From a virus, in the IMG/VR virus record IMGVR_UViG_3300010354_000327, positions 1 through 32,477 of that record: 32,477 nt of DNA. One strand, given 5' to 3'. Made by a program: the position numbers and the translations under genes. The notes below the pieces were generated by a model that saw only the letters and a list, made by a program, of their open reading frames with translations, did no database searches and was not told the DNA's origin. How positions within the stretch are numbered: the stretch's first letter is position 1; each line of letters starts with the position of its first letter. Positions 23,438 to 29,312 of this stretch are shown piece after piece.

Positions 23438-23656
23438 ATGGCGGCAGGAATATCTTTAATCGGCGGCGGATACACGAAGGTTGATTTTAACGTCTCGACA
23501 GGCGGTAGCATTTCAATCGCAATCCCTGCAGGCTCGAAACATCTATTCTCTCCTGCTACAACCGAAACGACTGTAACAGTACAAACCACTTTATCACTAA
23601 CAACTCCAATTACTGGCTATATAAAATTCAAAAAAGGAACGGTGACAGCAGTATGA
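23438..23656 (+). CDS. Propeller-less paralogue of the Kelch fiber (72 aa)
   Basis: The sequence aligns with both ends of the preceding fiber with the propeller removed: the N-terminal MAAGISLIGGGYTKVDFNVSTGG matches MAMGDTNVGGGVFAKVDYNITGG, and IAIPAGSKHLFSPATTETTV matches the fiber C-terminal domain. ATG at 23438 is preferred over ATG at 23432 because it aligns with the paralogue start and is 7 nt after the A2G8 ribosome binding site (23421-23430). It probably trimerises with, caps or competes with the long fiber. The G8 run is a possible slippage tract. Confidence 0.75.
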   Translation: MAAGISLIGGGYTKVDFNVSTGGSISIAIPAGSKHLFSPATTETTVTVQTTLSLTTPITGYIKFKKGTVTAV

Positions 23657-23988
23657 TTAAATATACGATATGGGATAAAAAGAGAACATTGTATCCGCCA
23701 GTCGGTGAAAAGTTTACCCCCGAAAAAGTGTTTGAAAAGTGGGGATGGGCAGAGAATCCATCTTGTACAGTCGTCATTTCAGAGGTAAACGGTGTACTGC
23801 AGTCGTTTGATAATCTTGGAATCCTGAAACAAAATTACTCCATTACCGAAAGCGATCCTGCAAAAGCCGTTGCATTGATTGAGGAGCTCCTCAACGCTCC
23901 ACCGCCTCCACCAGCTCCTGTTGTCGATACAAGTGAAGCGATTGTGGCACGGCTTGACTACATGATTATGATGCAGGAGGGCAACTAA
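23653..23988 (+). CDS. Fiber-cluster hypothetical protein (111 aa)
   Basis: Not firmly recognised. Opening MIKYTIWDKKRTLYPPVGEKFTPEKVFEKWGWAENP is similar in style to small proteins placed before XkdX genes. A proline stretch (APPPPPAPV, residues 81-89) separates it from a helical C-terminus (SEAIVARLDYMIMMQEGN) that may bind another tail component. ATGA overlap with the preceding gene. Confidence 0.65.
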   Translation: MIKYTIWDKKRTLYPPVGEKFTPEKVFEKWGWAENPSCTVVISEVNGVLQSFDNLGILKQNYSITESDPAKAVALIEELLNAPPPPPAPVVDTSEAIVARLDYMIMMQEGN

Positions 23989-23989
23989 A

Positions 23990-24124
23990 ATGAATTTTGA
24001 AACGATAAAAAAATACTTTACTCTTGGGATGTGGAGTAAACAAATGGTTGGCAATGCAGTAAAAAAAGGAATTATCACGGCAACGGAGTACACAGCAATT
24101 ACAAACGAAAAGTGGGAGGGCTAA
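23990..24124 (+). CDS. XkdX family protein (44 aa)
   Basis: Sequence MNFETIKKYFTLGMWSKQMVGNAVKKGIITATEYTAITNEKWEG: a short helix pair with W/Y-x-x-IK-x-Y and the K-G-I-I-T-x-x-E-Y-x-x-IT segment that defines XkdX proteins of PBSX-like tails. ATG at 23990 is one base after the previous stop, with GGAGGG (23976-23981) as ribosome binding site. XkdX proteins are thought to be minor tail-end components; no biochemical role is established that I can cite. Confidence 0.85.
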   Translation: MNFETIKKYFTLGMWSKQMVGNAVKKGIITATEYTAITNEKWEG

Positions 24125-24127
24125 ACG

Positions 24128-24481
24128 ATGGTACAAGTTTCGGGTTTGGCAGAAAAAACTGGGCGATACCTTAGAGAAGACTCCACATCATTCAACCACG
24201 CAGATGCAGAGCATGGCGCATATGGTTTCGACGGTTTCGAGTATATCACTGATACAGTGGCGCATACTCCCCCTGCTGGGCAAGTGTTTTTTGCGATACA
24301 GTTTCTAGACGCATCCGTTGTACTCTCTTTGGCTGGAACGGGAATCACGGGCAACACCATCGGCGGTGCCGCTTTCCCTGCAGGCTTTACACTGTACGGA
24401 CGGTTCACGAATATACAGCTCGCCTCGGGTCGCTGTGTAGCGCAGAAAGTAACCTACAACACGATTACGGTGTTACCATGA
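24128..24481 (+). CDS. Fiber or spike-like structural protein (117 aa)
   Basis: Not a named family. The second half follows a pattern found in phage fiber domains: VFFAIQFLDASVVLSLAGTGITGNTIGG, then FPAGFTLYGRFTNIQLASGRCVAQK, a compact beta-sandwich signature (ITGNT-x-x-G-x-x-FPAG-x-x-LYG-x-F-x-x-I-x-L-x-SG). The first half holds histidines (SFNHADAEHGAYGFDGF) that could bind metal. AGTGGGAGGG (24111-24120) precedes it. It probably belongs to the exposed tail tip. Confidence 0.65.
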   Translation: MVQVSGLAEKTGRYLREDSTSFNHADAEHGAYGFDGFEYITDTVAHTPPAGQVFFAIQFLDASVVLSLAGTGITGNTIGGAAFPAGFTLYGRFTNIQLASGRCVAQKVTYNTITVLP

Positions 24482-24942
24482 TACTATACACGTTGAAACA
24501 GTTTACAACGGATACAAGCCATTTGTATGCGTCTGATGAGACACTGAAAAGCATACATGACGCATGCAACCAACAGGAAATATACGACGCATGTAAATCG
24601 GTATATACGGTGGTGCACTTTAACCGTGAAGAGCCGTTCCTCACACAATCTCCAGAAATCATCGAGTCATCGTATCAATTGCAAGATGGACAATCACTGT
24701 ATGCGGTGCTCAAAAGTGGAGTGATACACAGTATCGTTGTCACGGACGACACCCCCGCTCCACACAGCCAAAGCGTTATAGGCGATTTAGCTAAAAGTGA
24801 TGCAATTGAACAAATTAAATCAACACTTGTTTCACAGGTTCAGTTGAATCACGATGCATACACATCTACCCTTAGACAACAAGCAGAAGAGTCTGCACAT
24901 GAAACACTAGTTATGGAATTAATTGAAAGGGGTGTTTTGTAG
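24478..24942 (+). CDS. Hypothetical tail-cluster protein (154 aa)
   Basis: Not recognised. It begins as a small alpha/beta unit (MILYTLKQFTTDTSHLYASDET, YTVVHFNREEPFLTQS) and ends in a long helix (NHDAYTSTLRQQAEESAHETLVMELIERGVL). It has the XkdW-like layout (small domain followed by an XkdX gene), which makes a virion role likely. It is joined by ATGA to the gene before and by TAGTG to the gene after. Confidence 0.65.
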   Translation: MILYTLKQFTTDTSHLYASDETLKSIHDACNQQEIYDACKSVYTVVHFNREEPFLTQSPEIIESSYQLQDGQSLYAVLKSGVIHSIVVTDDTPAPHSQSVIGDLAKSDAIEQIKSTLVSQVQLNHDAYTSTLRQQAEESAHETLVMELIERGVL

Positions 24943-25223
24943 TGCCGATTGTAAATATTCTTAGAAAATTATACGTTAAAAACTTGTTTTCATTGGAAAA
25001 GCTAGAAAAGTTTTATGCGGATGGTCACATTACAGCTGCCGAAAAAAAATATATTTTGACTGGAAGTTATGACGAAGTGCAGGAAGTGCAGGAAGTGCAG
25101 GAAGTGCAGGAAGTGCAGGAAGTGCAGGAAGTGCAGGAAGTGCAAGAAGTGCAGGAAGTGCAGGAAGTGCGGGAAGTGGGTGACACCGATGATGTTGCGG
25201 CTGGGGAAAACGATAGTAAATAG
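24942..25223 (+). CDS. XkdX-like protein with an (EVQ)n tail (93 aa)
   Basis: Residues 1-42 (IVNILRKLYVKNLFSLEKLEKFYADGHITAAEKKYIL) have the XkdX helix pair and K/G-x-I-T-x-x-E-K-x-x-IL pattern. The rest is twelve tandem tripeptides: ten EVQ, then EVR and EVG, encoded by 9-bp units GAAGTGCAG (25074-25181), followed by an acidic end. The tail is expected to form an extended or helical spacer of changeable length. GTG at 24942. The last 35 nt overlap the lectin-fold gene, so the pair is coupled; the repeat may act as a linker or assembly handle for that protein. Confidence 0.75.
   Translation: MPIVNILRKLYVKNLFSLEKLEKFYADGHITAAEKKYILTGSYDEVQEVQEVQEVQEVQEVQEVQEVQEVQEVQEVREVGDTDDVAAGENDSK
25074..25181. 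repeat. 9-bp minisatellite (GAAGTGCAG)x12
   Basis: Twelve units, nine perfect; unit 8 is GAAGTGCAA (silent), and the last two are GAAGTGCGG and GAAGTGGGT. In the used frame it encodes EVQ; in the next frame it would encode KCR. Unit length is a multiple of 3, so copy number can change without a frameshift. Confidence 0.95.
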
Positions 25224-26061
25224 CAGTGGCATTGTGACGGTGAGCTTTGGACAGACGATGGCACTCGTCCCCGCATCATTGATTACGTCTATGCCGATTG
25301 GTAGCGTGGAGACAATCACAAGCGTGTCAATTCCGAACTTTTACATTGGAGCAATGGAGGTGACGGGTGCGCTCTGGAGTGAAGTGCGGACGTGGGCATT
25401 AGCGAACGGGTATACGGGTATAAACCAAGGAACGAATGCAGGCAGCACGACGTTGCCGATTGCGAGTGTGCGTTGGTACGACGTCGTCGTGTGGTTGAAT
25501 GCGTATTCGGAGCGGACGGGACTCGTGCCCGTGTATCGGGACAGCAATGGGGATGTGTTGAAGGATGGGACAGCGACAAGCACACTTGACAGTGCGGTGC
25601 AAATAAATTCAAACGGCTATCGGTTGCCGACAGCAAATGAGTGGGAAATGGCGGCAAGATGGTTGGGGACGACACCGCCGACGGTGGGCAGTCTTGCTAC
25701 ACAACGCATTGCGACCGTGAACAACGGGGTGACGTATTATTGGACGCCAGGAAACTATGCGAGTGGGGCAACGGAAAACACAGGCAACGCCACAGAGACG
25801 CAAGCGGTGGCGTGGTACAGTGCAAACAGTGGCGGGGCTGCGAAAGCGGTGGGAGGCAAACGTGCAAACGCATTGGGCATGTACGACGTGAGTGGGAACG
25901 TGTGGGAGTGGCAGTTTACGTCGACGGGGGGGATAAACCGTGGGATCCGGGGCGGTAGCTGGGGCAATGACAGCAGCTACATGATCGTAAGCAGCGTCTT
26001 CAGCCACGCACCGAGTAACATCTACACGAGTATCGGCTTCCGCTTAGCGAGGACGCAGTAA
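25189..26061 (+). CDS. C-type-lectin/FGE-sulfatase-fold tail adhesin; candidate DGR variable protein
   Basis: A 290-aa protein. Residues 1-45 form a virion-attachment region; the rest is a formylglycine-generating-enzyme-like (CLec) domain: FYIGAMEVTGALWSEV, NGYRLPTANEWEMAARW, GMYDVSGNVWEW, then IRGGSWGNDSSYM and IGFRLARTQ at the end. This is the architecture of many diversity-generating retroelement targets. Between Trp (25960) and Ile-Gly-Phe-Arg, 15 of 23 codons end in C (GGC, GAC, AGC, TAC, ATC, GTC, TTC, CAC and others), as expected if AAC codons were mutated at A. ATG 25189 (or 25192) follows GGGTGA; the frame stays open upstream through the minisatellite as KCR repeats, which I reject. 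The gene is more GC-rich than its neighbours. Confidence 0.8.
   Translation: MMLRLGKTIVNSSGIVTVSFGQTMALVPASLITSMPIGSVETITSVSIPNFYIGAMEVTGALWSEVRTWALANGYTGINQGTNAGSTTLPIASVRWYDVVVWLNAYSERTGLVPVYRDSNGDVLKDGTATSTLDSAVQINSNGYRLPTANEWEMAARWLGTTPPTVGSLATQRIATVNNGVTYYWTPGNYASGATENTGNATETQAVAWYSANSGGAAKAVGGKRANALGMYDVSGNVWEWQFTSTGGINRGIRGGSWGNDSSYMIVSSVFSHAPSNIYTSIGFRLARTQ
25957..26058 (+). other. Putative variable region (VR) of a diversity-generating retroelement target
   Basis: The last 34 codons of the lectin-fold gene, from GGSW to the end. Codons in the exposed loop are dominated by NNC triplets, while the flanks (GGT AGC TGG; ATC GGC TTC CGC) encode the conserved fold. No reverse transcriptase, Avd gene or template repeat is present elsewhere in the window. 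Confidence 0.5.
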
Positions 26062-26072
26062 ATTGCGTTTTT
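26053..26072 (+). terminator. Short hairpin after the lectin-fold gene (weak terminator or DGR-associated hairpin)
   Basis: ACGCA (26053-26057), loop GTAAAT, TGCGT (26064-26068), then TTTT. The stem is only 5 bp and includes the stop codon region. Hairpins after variable regions are known to aid retrohoming in DGRs, but this one does not have the long stem and small loop I would expect. Confidence 0.35.
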
Positions 26073-26091
26073 AGTATAAACGTTGTAAAAT
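26063..26091 (+). promoter_or_regulatory. Possible promoter for the lysis genes
   Basis: TTGCGT (26063-26068), 17-nt spacer, TAAAAT (26086-26091), 24 nt before the holin GTG. The -35 box overlaps the hairpin above. Consensus match is moderate. Confidence 0.4.
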
Positions 26092-26114
26092 ATTTATACA
26101 CAGGAGGGGCGCAT

Positions 26115-26540
26115 GTGGAACACATTTTAACAAAAGTAAACGTTAATCGTGTGGGGGTGAGTATCGCTATGGCATCGATTTTTGCCACAGTAACGGCGGT
26201 TTTTGGAGAAATAACACAGATTCATAAGCTACTTTTCGCAGTGATGCTGCTAGACTACATCAGTGGTGTATCGGCTGCCATCGTGAATAAAAGTGTATCA
26301 TCGAAAAAGGCACACATTGGCGTTATAAAAAAAATATCCATTGTCGCACTAGTAGCGTTCGCTCATCAAGTTGACATCTATTTGGGAACATATGTTGTGT
26401 GCACAGGGGTTATAGCGTTTTTCATAGCAAATGAGTTTATGAGTGTAATAGAAAACTATAGAAACATTGGCTTACCAGTACCTGATAAACTCGTAAAAGT
26501 TATGGACGTATTCGCTAAAACGGAAAACAAAAATGGATAG
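26115..26540 (+). CDS. Holin (TcdE/holin_4-like)
   Basis: A 141-aa membrane protein that times lysis by opening the cytoplasmic membrane. Four hydrophobic segments: VSIAMASIFATVTAVFG (15-31), LLFAVMLLDYISGVSAAIV (40-58), ISIVALVAFAHQVDIYL (74-90) and VVCTGVIAFFIANEFMSVI (94-112). The D-Y-x-S/T-G motif after the second segment is typical of the phage holin family that includes TcdE. The GTG start at 26115 is 5 nt from AGGAGGGG (26102-26109). It is followed by a membrane-anchored protein and an amidase, a complete lysis cassette. Confidence 0.88.
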   Translation: MEHILTKVNVNRVGVSIAMASIFATVTAVFGEITQIHKLLFAVMLLDYISGVSAAIVNKSVSSKKAHIGVIKKISIVALVAFAHQVDIYLGTYVVCTGVIAFFIANEFMSVIENYRNIGLPVPDKLVKVMDVFAKTENKNG

Positions 26541-26775
26541 CCCTTTCGGTGGGCTATTCGAGGCATTGGCGTTTCTTACCTGTGCGATCAGCTTTTTTGT
26601 TTTGGGGTTGTGCGTGAAAAATGACGGAACGCTGCATCGCATGAAGCGTTCTATCAACCGCATCGAAAGGCAACTGGGGTTGAGAGAAACGCACGAAATA
26701 ACGTTCCGTGAGTTTAGGGAAATAGTGAAAAATTTTGAAGAAGAGGAGGAAAAAGACGATGATTATAGCAATTGA
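26533..26775 (+). CDS. Membrane-anchored lysis-cassette protein (80 aa)
   Basis: One N-terminal transmembrane segment (LFEALAFLTCAISFFVLGLCV, residues 8-28), then a basic amphipathic helix (RMKRSINRIERQLGLRE) and an acidic end (FEEEEEKDDDYSN). The type is common between holin and endolysin in Gram-positive phages and may act as a co-holin or regulator, but no family was identified. ATG overlaps the holin stop by 8 nt; its 3' end contains the ribosome binding site of the amidase. Confidence 0.7.
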   Translation: MDSPFGGLFEALAFLTCAISFFVLGLCVKNDGTLHRMKRSINRIERQLGLRETHEITFREFREIVKNFEEEEEKDDDYSN

Positions 26776-27331
26776 TGCTGGTCACGGTCCTGAAACAGCA
26801 GGAAAAAGATCGCCCGATGGAACGCTACGAGAGTATCATTTTAACAGCGCAGTAGCGGATGAACTCGAAAAGCTGTTAAGCGGATACAAGTGTACTTTTT
26901 TTCGAACTGACGAGAAAAACTCGGATGTTTCCCTGCAAGCCCGATGCAACGAGGCGATCGCCAAAAAAGCGAATCTCTTCATTAGTATACACGCCAACGC
27001 CGTTGGCAACGAGTGGAACGCATCGGGCGGAATTGAAACACTGATCCGTGACGGTGATGCGACAAGCGATCGCTACCGTGATGACTTTGCAATCGCAACG
27101 GCGGTACAGCGTCGCCTTGTGCAAGGTACAAAGTTACGTGATAGACAAGTGAAGCAGCGCAAGTATCTTCACATTCTCAACGCCTCACGTTGCCCCACGA
27201 TACTCGTAGAAGCGGGGTTTATGACAAACCGCACAGAGTGCAACCTGCTGAAGAGTCCTGCATATCGTGCGCTCGTGGCGCAGTGTATCCTCAAAGGGAT
27301 AATAGACGTATACAAAACAGCTAAAAAGTGA
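26759..27331 (+). CDS. N-acetylmuramoyl-L-alanine amidase endolysin (Amidase_3)
   Basis: Cuts the amide bond between muramic acid and L-alanine in peptidoglycan. The 190-aa protein is essentially the catalytic domain: zinc ligands H9 (DAGHG), E25 (LREYHFN) and H78 (SIHAN), catalytic E150 (VEAGFMTN). No SH3, LysM or other wall-binding domain follows, which makes it a short single-domain endolysin. The start is the ATG at 26759, 8 nt from AGAGGAGGA (26742-26750); the frame is open back to 26735, but that part has no better site. There is no signal peptide, so release depends on the holin. A terminator follows at 27343. Confidence 0.93.
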   Translation: MIIAIDAGHGPETAGKRSPDGTLREYHFNSAVADELEKLLSGYKCTFFRTDEKNSDVSLQARCNEAIAKKANLFISIHANAVGNEWNASGGIETLIRDGDATSDRYRDDFAIATAVQRRLVQGTKLRDRQVKQRKYLHILNASRCPTILVEAGFMTNRTECNLLKSPAYRALVAQCILKGIIDVYKTAKK

Positions 27332-27342
27332 TACATTATATG

Positions 27343-27383
27343 AAAGCCGTCACGTTATCCCGCTCCAACGTGGTGGCTTTTTT
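27343..27383 (+). terminator. Rho-independent terminator after the endolysin gene
   Basis: AAAGCC-GT-CACGTT (27343-27356) pairs with AACGTG-GT-GGCTTT (27367-27380) around a 10-nt loop, with one 2x2 mismatch, then a T run. It ends the late operon. Confidence 0.85.
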
Positions 27384-27421
27384 GCGTCAAAAAAAATTTT
27401 CAAAAAACTTTATATATGCGC

Positions 27422-27450
27422 TTGACGCTATCACAATCATATGATACAAT
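27422..27450 (+). promoter_or_regulatory. Strong promoter for the early operon (XRE regulator, DUF2800)
   Basis: TTGACG (27422-27427), 17-nt spacer ending in CATATGA, TACAAT (27445-27450), preceded by an A/T tract (27388-27410) much like the one before the promoter at 5627. The early transcript begins with an inverted repeat GTCGC (27459-27463) / GCGAC (27475-27479). Confidence 0.85.
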
Positions 27451-27503
27451 GGTATCAAGTCGCAAGGGAACATGGCGACAAAATAAAAGGGGGAACACGC
27501 ATT

Positions 27504-27833
27504 ATGGGTATTCTTATTGCAGAAAAGCGTCGTGACATGGGGATGACGCAATTGGAATTGGCGGAACGCATCGGGGTAAGGCAGGAAACGATGTCACGGA
27601 TTGAGCGTGGAGCGCAGGTACCAAGCTACGTTGTCGCCAAAAGCATCGCAGAGGTACTAGGGGAATCAAAATTATTCGAGCCTAGCGAGGGTAGCCATGA
27701 ACGCTTTTTTCGCAACGCAAATCAGAGTCGAGCTTTCCGTTTCTTCAACATCGACGCTGTGAAAACGTTCCTAAGCGGTTCAGGCGTTGAGATTGACACA
27801 AGCAATATCTTTGGAGGAGGTGACAAGAGATGA
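27504..27833 (+). CDS. XRE-family helix-turn-helix regulator (109 aa)
   Basis: An HTH_3 domain covers residues 3-60: LIAEKRRDMGMTQLELAERIG, VRQETMSRIERGAQVPSYVVAKSIAEVLG, with the recognition helix at QETMSRIERG. The C-terminal 45 residues (FRNANQSRAFRFFNIDAVKTFLSGSGVEI) are unlike CI-type proteases and may dimerise. ATG at 27504 has AAAAGGGGG upstream. First gene of the early operon behind a CATATG promoter, so it probably regulates itself and perhaps the two other promoters of this class. No partner repressor or integrase is visible, so a lysis-lysogeny role is not supported here. Confidence 0.85.
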   Translation: MGILIAEKRRDMGMTQLELAERIGVRQETMSRIERGAQVPSYVVAKSIAEVLGESKLFEPSEGSHERFFRNANQSRAFRFFNIDAVKTFLSGSGVEIDTSNIFGGGDKR

Positions 27834-28858
27834 CGCAGAAGCACGCATTACTATCGCCTAGTGCGGCGTATCGGTGGATGGCTTGCCCCGCATCGATACG
27901 AGAATGTCAAGAAGTGCCCCATAAAATGCCACGTGACACGAGCGCAGCGGAACTAGGGTCCAAGGTTCATGCAGCGGTTGAAAAGAAGTTTGCAGGGAAA
28001 GACGCAGAAGATGTTGAGGTGATTGAAAGCGCAGCGGATGATTTTGTGGAGTATGTGAAAAGTTTTGACTTTGACACGGTGTACAGCGAAAAAACTTTAT
28101 ACATTAAGGAACAAAAGGATTGCTGGGGAACGGCGGATATCGTAGGCGTAAAAGGAGCTACACTTTACATCATCGACTTGAAATACGGCATGTATCCAGT
28201 GGAAGCGTCATGGAATTCGCAGCTGATGATATATGCTTGCGCTGCACTTGATACACTGGATGGCTTGGATCACGTGAAGGCGGTTACTATGATTATCTAT
28301 CAGCCACGACTAAAAAACATCGACGAATTCACGTTATCACGCAAATTACTGGAAAACTGGAAAACAGAAAAGTTGTTGCCCTCTGCACAAATCGCACTTG
28401 GTAGCTACGGAGAGTATGCGCTCGGGACGCATTGCCGATACTGCCCTGCCAAAAGCACATGCGTAGCAAGAAACGGCAAATTGTTTGAAAGAGTCGTTGA
28501 AGCATGTGGGCAGTATCGTGCGGTCACGGAAGGTACGAAACTGCAAATGATTGACAAGATTATGGAGCGTCACGATGAGTTTTCAAAATTCCTCAAAGAA
28601 GTTAAGGAATATGCACACTATGCGATGACGCAGGGGCACGAATTCGAAAACGTCAAGCTAGTAGACGGAAACAAAACAAGGTTTATCACTGACGTGGATG
28701 GATTGATTAAAAAACTAAAAGAGCTCGGGCACGATGAAGCGGATTATAAAGATATGAAAAGCGTCGCCTCACTTGAAAAAATCGTCGGAAAAGACGTGCT
28801 ACAATTTTACATCGGAGAGCGAGCAGGCGCTCCTGTGGTGAAGAGGAGGATGAAATGA
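27830..28858 (+). CDS. DUF2800 protein, PD-(D/E)XK nuclease-like (RecB/Cas4 type)
   Basis: A 342-aa protein common next to DUF2815 in Gram-positive phages. H47 in GSKVHAAVE, then WGTADIVGV (99-107) and IIDLKYG (114-120) give the RecB-like nuclease core with D103, D116 and K118. Cysteines at C19 and in HCRYCPAKSTC (about residues 201-211) resemble the iron-sulfur cluster ligands of Cas4/AddB-like nucleases. It likely resects DNA ends for phage recombination together with the ssDNA-binding protein downstream. ATGA overlaps on both sides. Confidence 0.85.
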   Translation: MTQKHALLSPSAAYRWMACPASIRECQEVPHKMPRDTSAAELGSKVHAAVEKKFAGKDAEDVEVIESAADDFVEYVKSFDFDTVYSEKTLYIKEQKDCWGTADIVGVKGATLYIIDLKYGMYPVEASWNSQLMIYACAALDTLDGLDHVKAVTMIIYQPRLKNIDEFTLSRKLLENWKTEKLLPSAQIALGSYGEYALGTHCRYCPAKSTCVARNGKLFERVVEACGQYRAVTEGTKLQMIDKIMERHDEFSKFLKEVKEYAHYAMTQGHEFENVKLVDGNKTRFITDVDGLIKKLKELGHDEADYKDMKSVASLEKIVGKDVLQFYIGERAGAPVVKRRMK

Positions 28859-29151
28859 ATCGCAGGGAAGTATACGACATTTTAACGAGTATAGACGCCG
28901 TGTTGAGCGGCGTTCATTCACCGCAAGAAAAAGTCGACGCTGTGAAGGAGGTGGTGGATAGCTTTACAGGAGCGTGGATCGAGTCGACGACTTATGAAGT
29001 TGTTCATGCGTTGGCTAAGCAGAAGGTGAGCAACGGAAAAATGGCGCAGGTGAAGGCACTCGTTAAGCTATGCGGAGTGGATCGATTGGAAGAGTTAAAA
29101 AACGATGCAACAAAGATGTCGGCGTTTCACGACTTTCTAAAAATTTTATAA
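28855..29151 (+). CDS. Hypothetical helical protein (98 aa)
   Basis: Not recognised. The sequence looks all-helical (REVYDILTSIDAVLSG, EKVDAVKEVVDSFTGAWIE, QVKALVKLCGVDRLEELKN) without catalytic motifs. Its ATGA coupling to the DUF2800 gene suggests a partner or regulator of that nuclease. Confidence 0.7.
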   Translation: MNRREVYDILTSIDAVLSGVHSPQEKVDAVKEVVDSFTGAWIESTTYEVVHALAKQKVSNGKMAQVKALVKLCGVDRLEELKNDATKMSAFHDFLKIL

Positions 29152-29168
29152 AAAAGCCGTTTCAGCTA

Positions 29169-29197
29169 TTGCAGTTGAGTCGCCGATGTGGTAGTAT
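29169..29197 (+). promoter_or_regulatory. Possible promoter for the DUF2815 gene
   Basis: TTGCAG (29169-29174), 17-nt spacer, TAGTAT (29192-29197), the same arrangement as at 1540-1568. It lies in a 161-bp gap. Confidence 0.4.
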
Positions 29198-29223
29198 AGG
29201 GTATAACGCTTTTGAGGGGGGCG

Positions 29224-29241
29224 ATGCGTATGCTTGTGTGA
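29224..29241 (+). CDS. Possible leader peptide (MRMLV)
   Basis: ATGCGTATGCTTGTGTGA follows a strong Shine-Dalgarno GAGGGGGG (29213-29220). The second ATG (29230, peptide MLV) has the better spacing of 9 nt. A five-codon frame with such a site just before a repeat tract suggests a translated leader that affects the downstream gene; coding function of the peptide itself is unlikely. Confidence 0.35.
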   Translation: MRMLV

Positions 29242-29243
29242 AG

Positions 29244-29298
29244 CCGTAGGAAACCGTAGAAAACCGTAGGAAACCAAACGAAACCAAACGAAACCAAG
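29244..29298. repeat. Decamer tandem repeats in the DUF2815 leader
   Basis: Units of exactly 10 bp: CCGTAGGAAA, CCGTAGAAAA, CCGTAGGAAA, CCAAACGAAA, CCAAACGAAA, then CCAAGGAG, which turns into the ribosome binding site (AAGGAG, 29296-29301). The tract is almost free of T, so the RNA would be unstructured and open for a single-strand-binding protein. Confidence 0.85.
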
Positions 29299-29312
29299 GA
29301 GCGGATGAACCC

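Noticed and set aside
25074-25181. CRISPR-like repeat array
   Set aside because: The 9-bp units are directly tandem without spacers and are coding. The same reasoning applies to the decamers at 29244-29298.
25069-25188. Extension of the lectin-fold gene to ATG 25069, giving a (KCR)n N-terminus
   Set aside because: The minisatellite is read as EVQ by the well-formed XkdX-like gene. The KCR reading has no ribosome binding site, and a Cys/Arg-rich start is unlike other tail adhesins; ATG 25189 or 25192 is preferred.
25316-26007. Several long antisense open frames opposite the lectin-fold gene
   Set aside because: They lack ribosome binding sites and family-like sequence, and arise from the GC-rich, low-stop composition of the sense gene.
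27441-27503. N-terminal extension of the XRE regulator
   Set aside because: It would start inside the promoter; the HTH begins directly after ATG 27504.
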